From Adiantum capillus-veneris (lineage: Eukaryota > Streptophyta > Polypodiopsida > Polypodiales > Pteridaceae): 64,000 nucleotides of DNA. The translations under genes and the position numbers were made by a program. This document shows positions 63,905 to 64,000 of this stretch, one piece after another; position 1 is the stretch's first letter; every line of letters begins with the position of its first letter. The notes beneath the pieces are model-generated. The model searched no databases, had not been told where the DNA came from, and was given only the letters and a program-made list of their open reading frames with translations. The stretch covers positions 98,142,855 to 98,206,854 of the forward strand of contig CM043943.1 of NCBI GenBank assembly GCA_014529385.2. Reading direction: 5' to 3'.

Positions 63905-64000
63905 TGTCACAACCTGCTGACGTGTCAAAGCCGTGAAGAATGGGGCCAACTTACAGATGTCTGCCGAGGGGTCTAAACCCTAAGAAGAACAAGTAACAGC
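63905..64000 (+). repeat. Gypsy 3' LTR, start only (LTR B family)
   Basis: TGTCACAACCTGCTGACGTG and onward match LTR B (33159) at about 93% by eye. The rest is past the window edge. Confidence 0.85.

Noticed and set aside
1..64000. CRISPR arrays, bacterial operons, prophage, rRNA genes
   Set aside because: Nothing of the kind is visible; all repeated sequence is explained by LTRs, minisatellites and microsatellites.

Overview
The window is nuclear DNA of a land plant and is almost entirely nested LTR retrotransposons. Both superfamilies are present: Ty1/copia (initiator-Met-tRNA type primer sites, order PR-INT-RT-RH) and Ty3/gypsy (order PR-RT-RH-INT, two elements related to chromoviruses). 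Plant-type TATA boxes, telo-boxes, long microsatellites and tandem minisatellites fit this. No well-supported host gene was found, so the species cannot be named; one weak two-exon candidate lies at 16710-18811.

Region 1 (1-9042): Copia A (Tork-like, minus strand, decayed), whose integrase gene is split by a 3.5-kb gag-only copia relative (2397-5941, TSD ATTGT). Copia A itself landed in the integrase of gypsy G1 (plus strand). The exposed G1 tail (9043-11398) has an integrase C-terminus, then a second retropepsin-like domain and four W[VI]PK repeats, broken by one stop and by a 750-bp TIR element with a 9-bp TSD. A polypurine tract and an LTR with TATA box and a 140-aa ORF follow. Region 2 (12069-16590): a further LTR and the truncated Copia B. 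Region 3 (16591-23612): AT-rich unique-looking DNA with the candidate gene, a hairpin and a compound microsatellite.

Region 4 (23613-28589): a non-autonomous LTR element (1.1-kb LTRs, no pol, one coiled-coil ORF) whose 3' LTR abuts an inverted copy of the same LTR, making a 1.95-kb palindrome. Region 5 (28711-30938): a 65-bp minisatellite split by a solo LTR with TSD AAGAT that carries a recent 564-bp tandem duplication. Region 6 (31541-33675): remnants of gypsy LTRs and gag.

Region 7 (33676-58568) is the main nest: gypsy G2 (plus strand, with a large extra ORF after integrase) is split by Chromovirus 2 (41240-56478, TSD AAGGA), which is split in RT by Chromovirus 1 (44922-53618, TSD CAAGA). 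Chromovirus 1 is intact: 1476-bp LTRs with about five differences and one 1687-codon gag-pol ORF ending in a chromodomain. It is the only element here that looks capable of autonomous movement. G2 carries mostly TAG stops at sites suggesting methylcytosine decay. Region 8 (58569-64000): truncated Copia C, tandem repeats, and the start of one more gypsy LTR.
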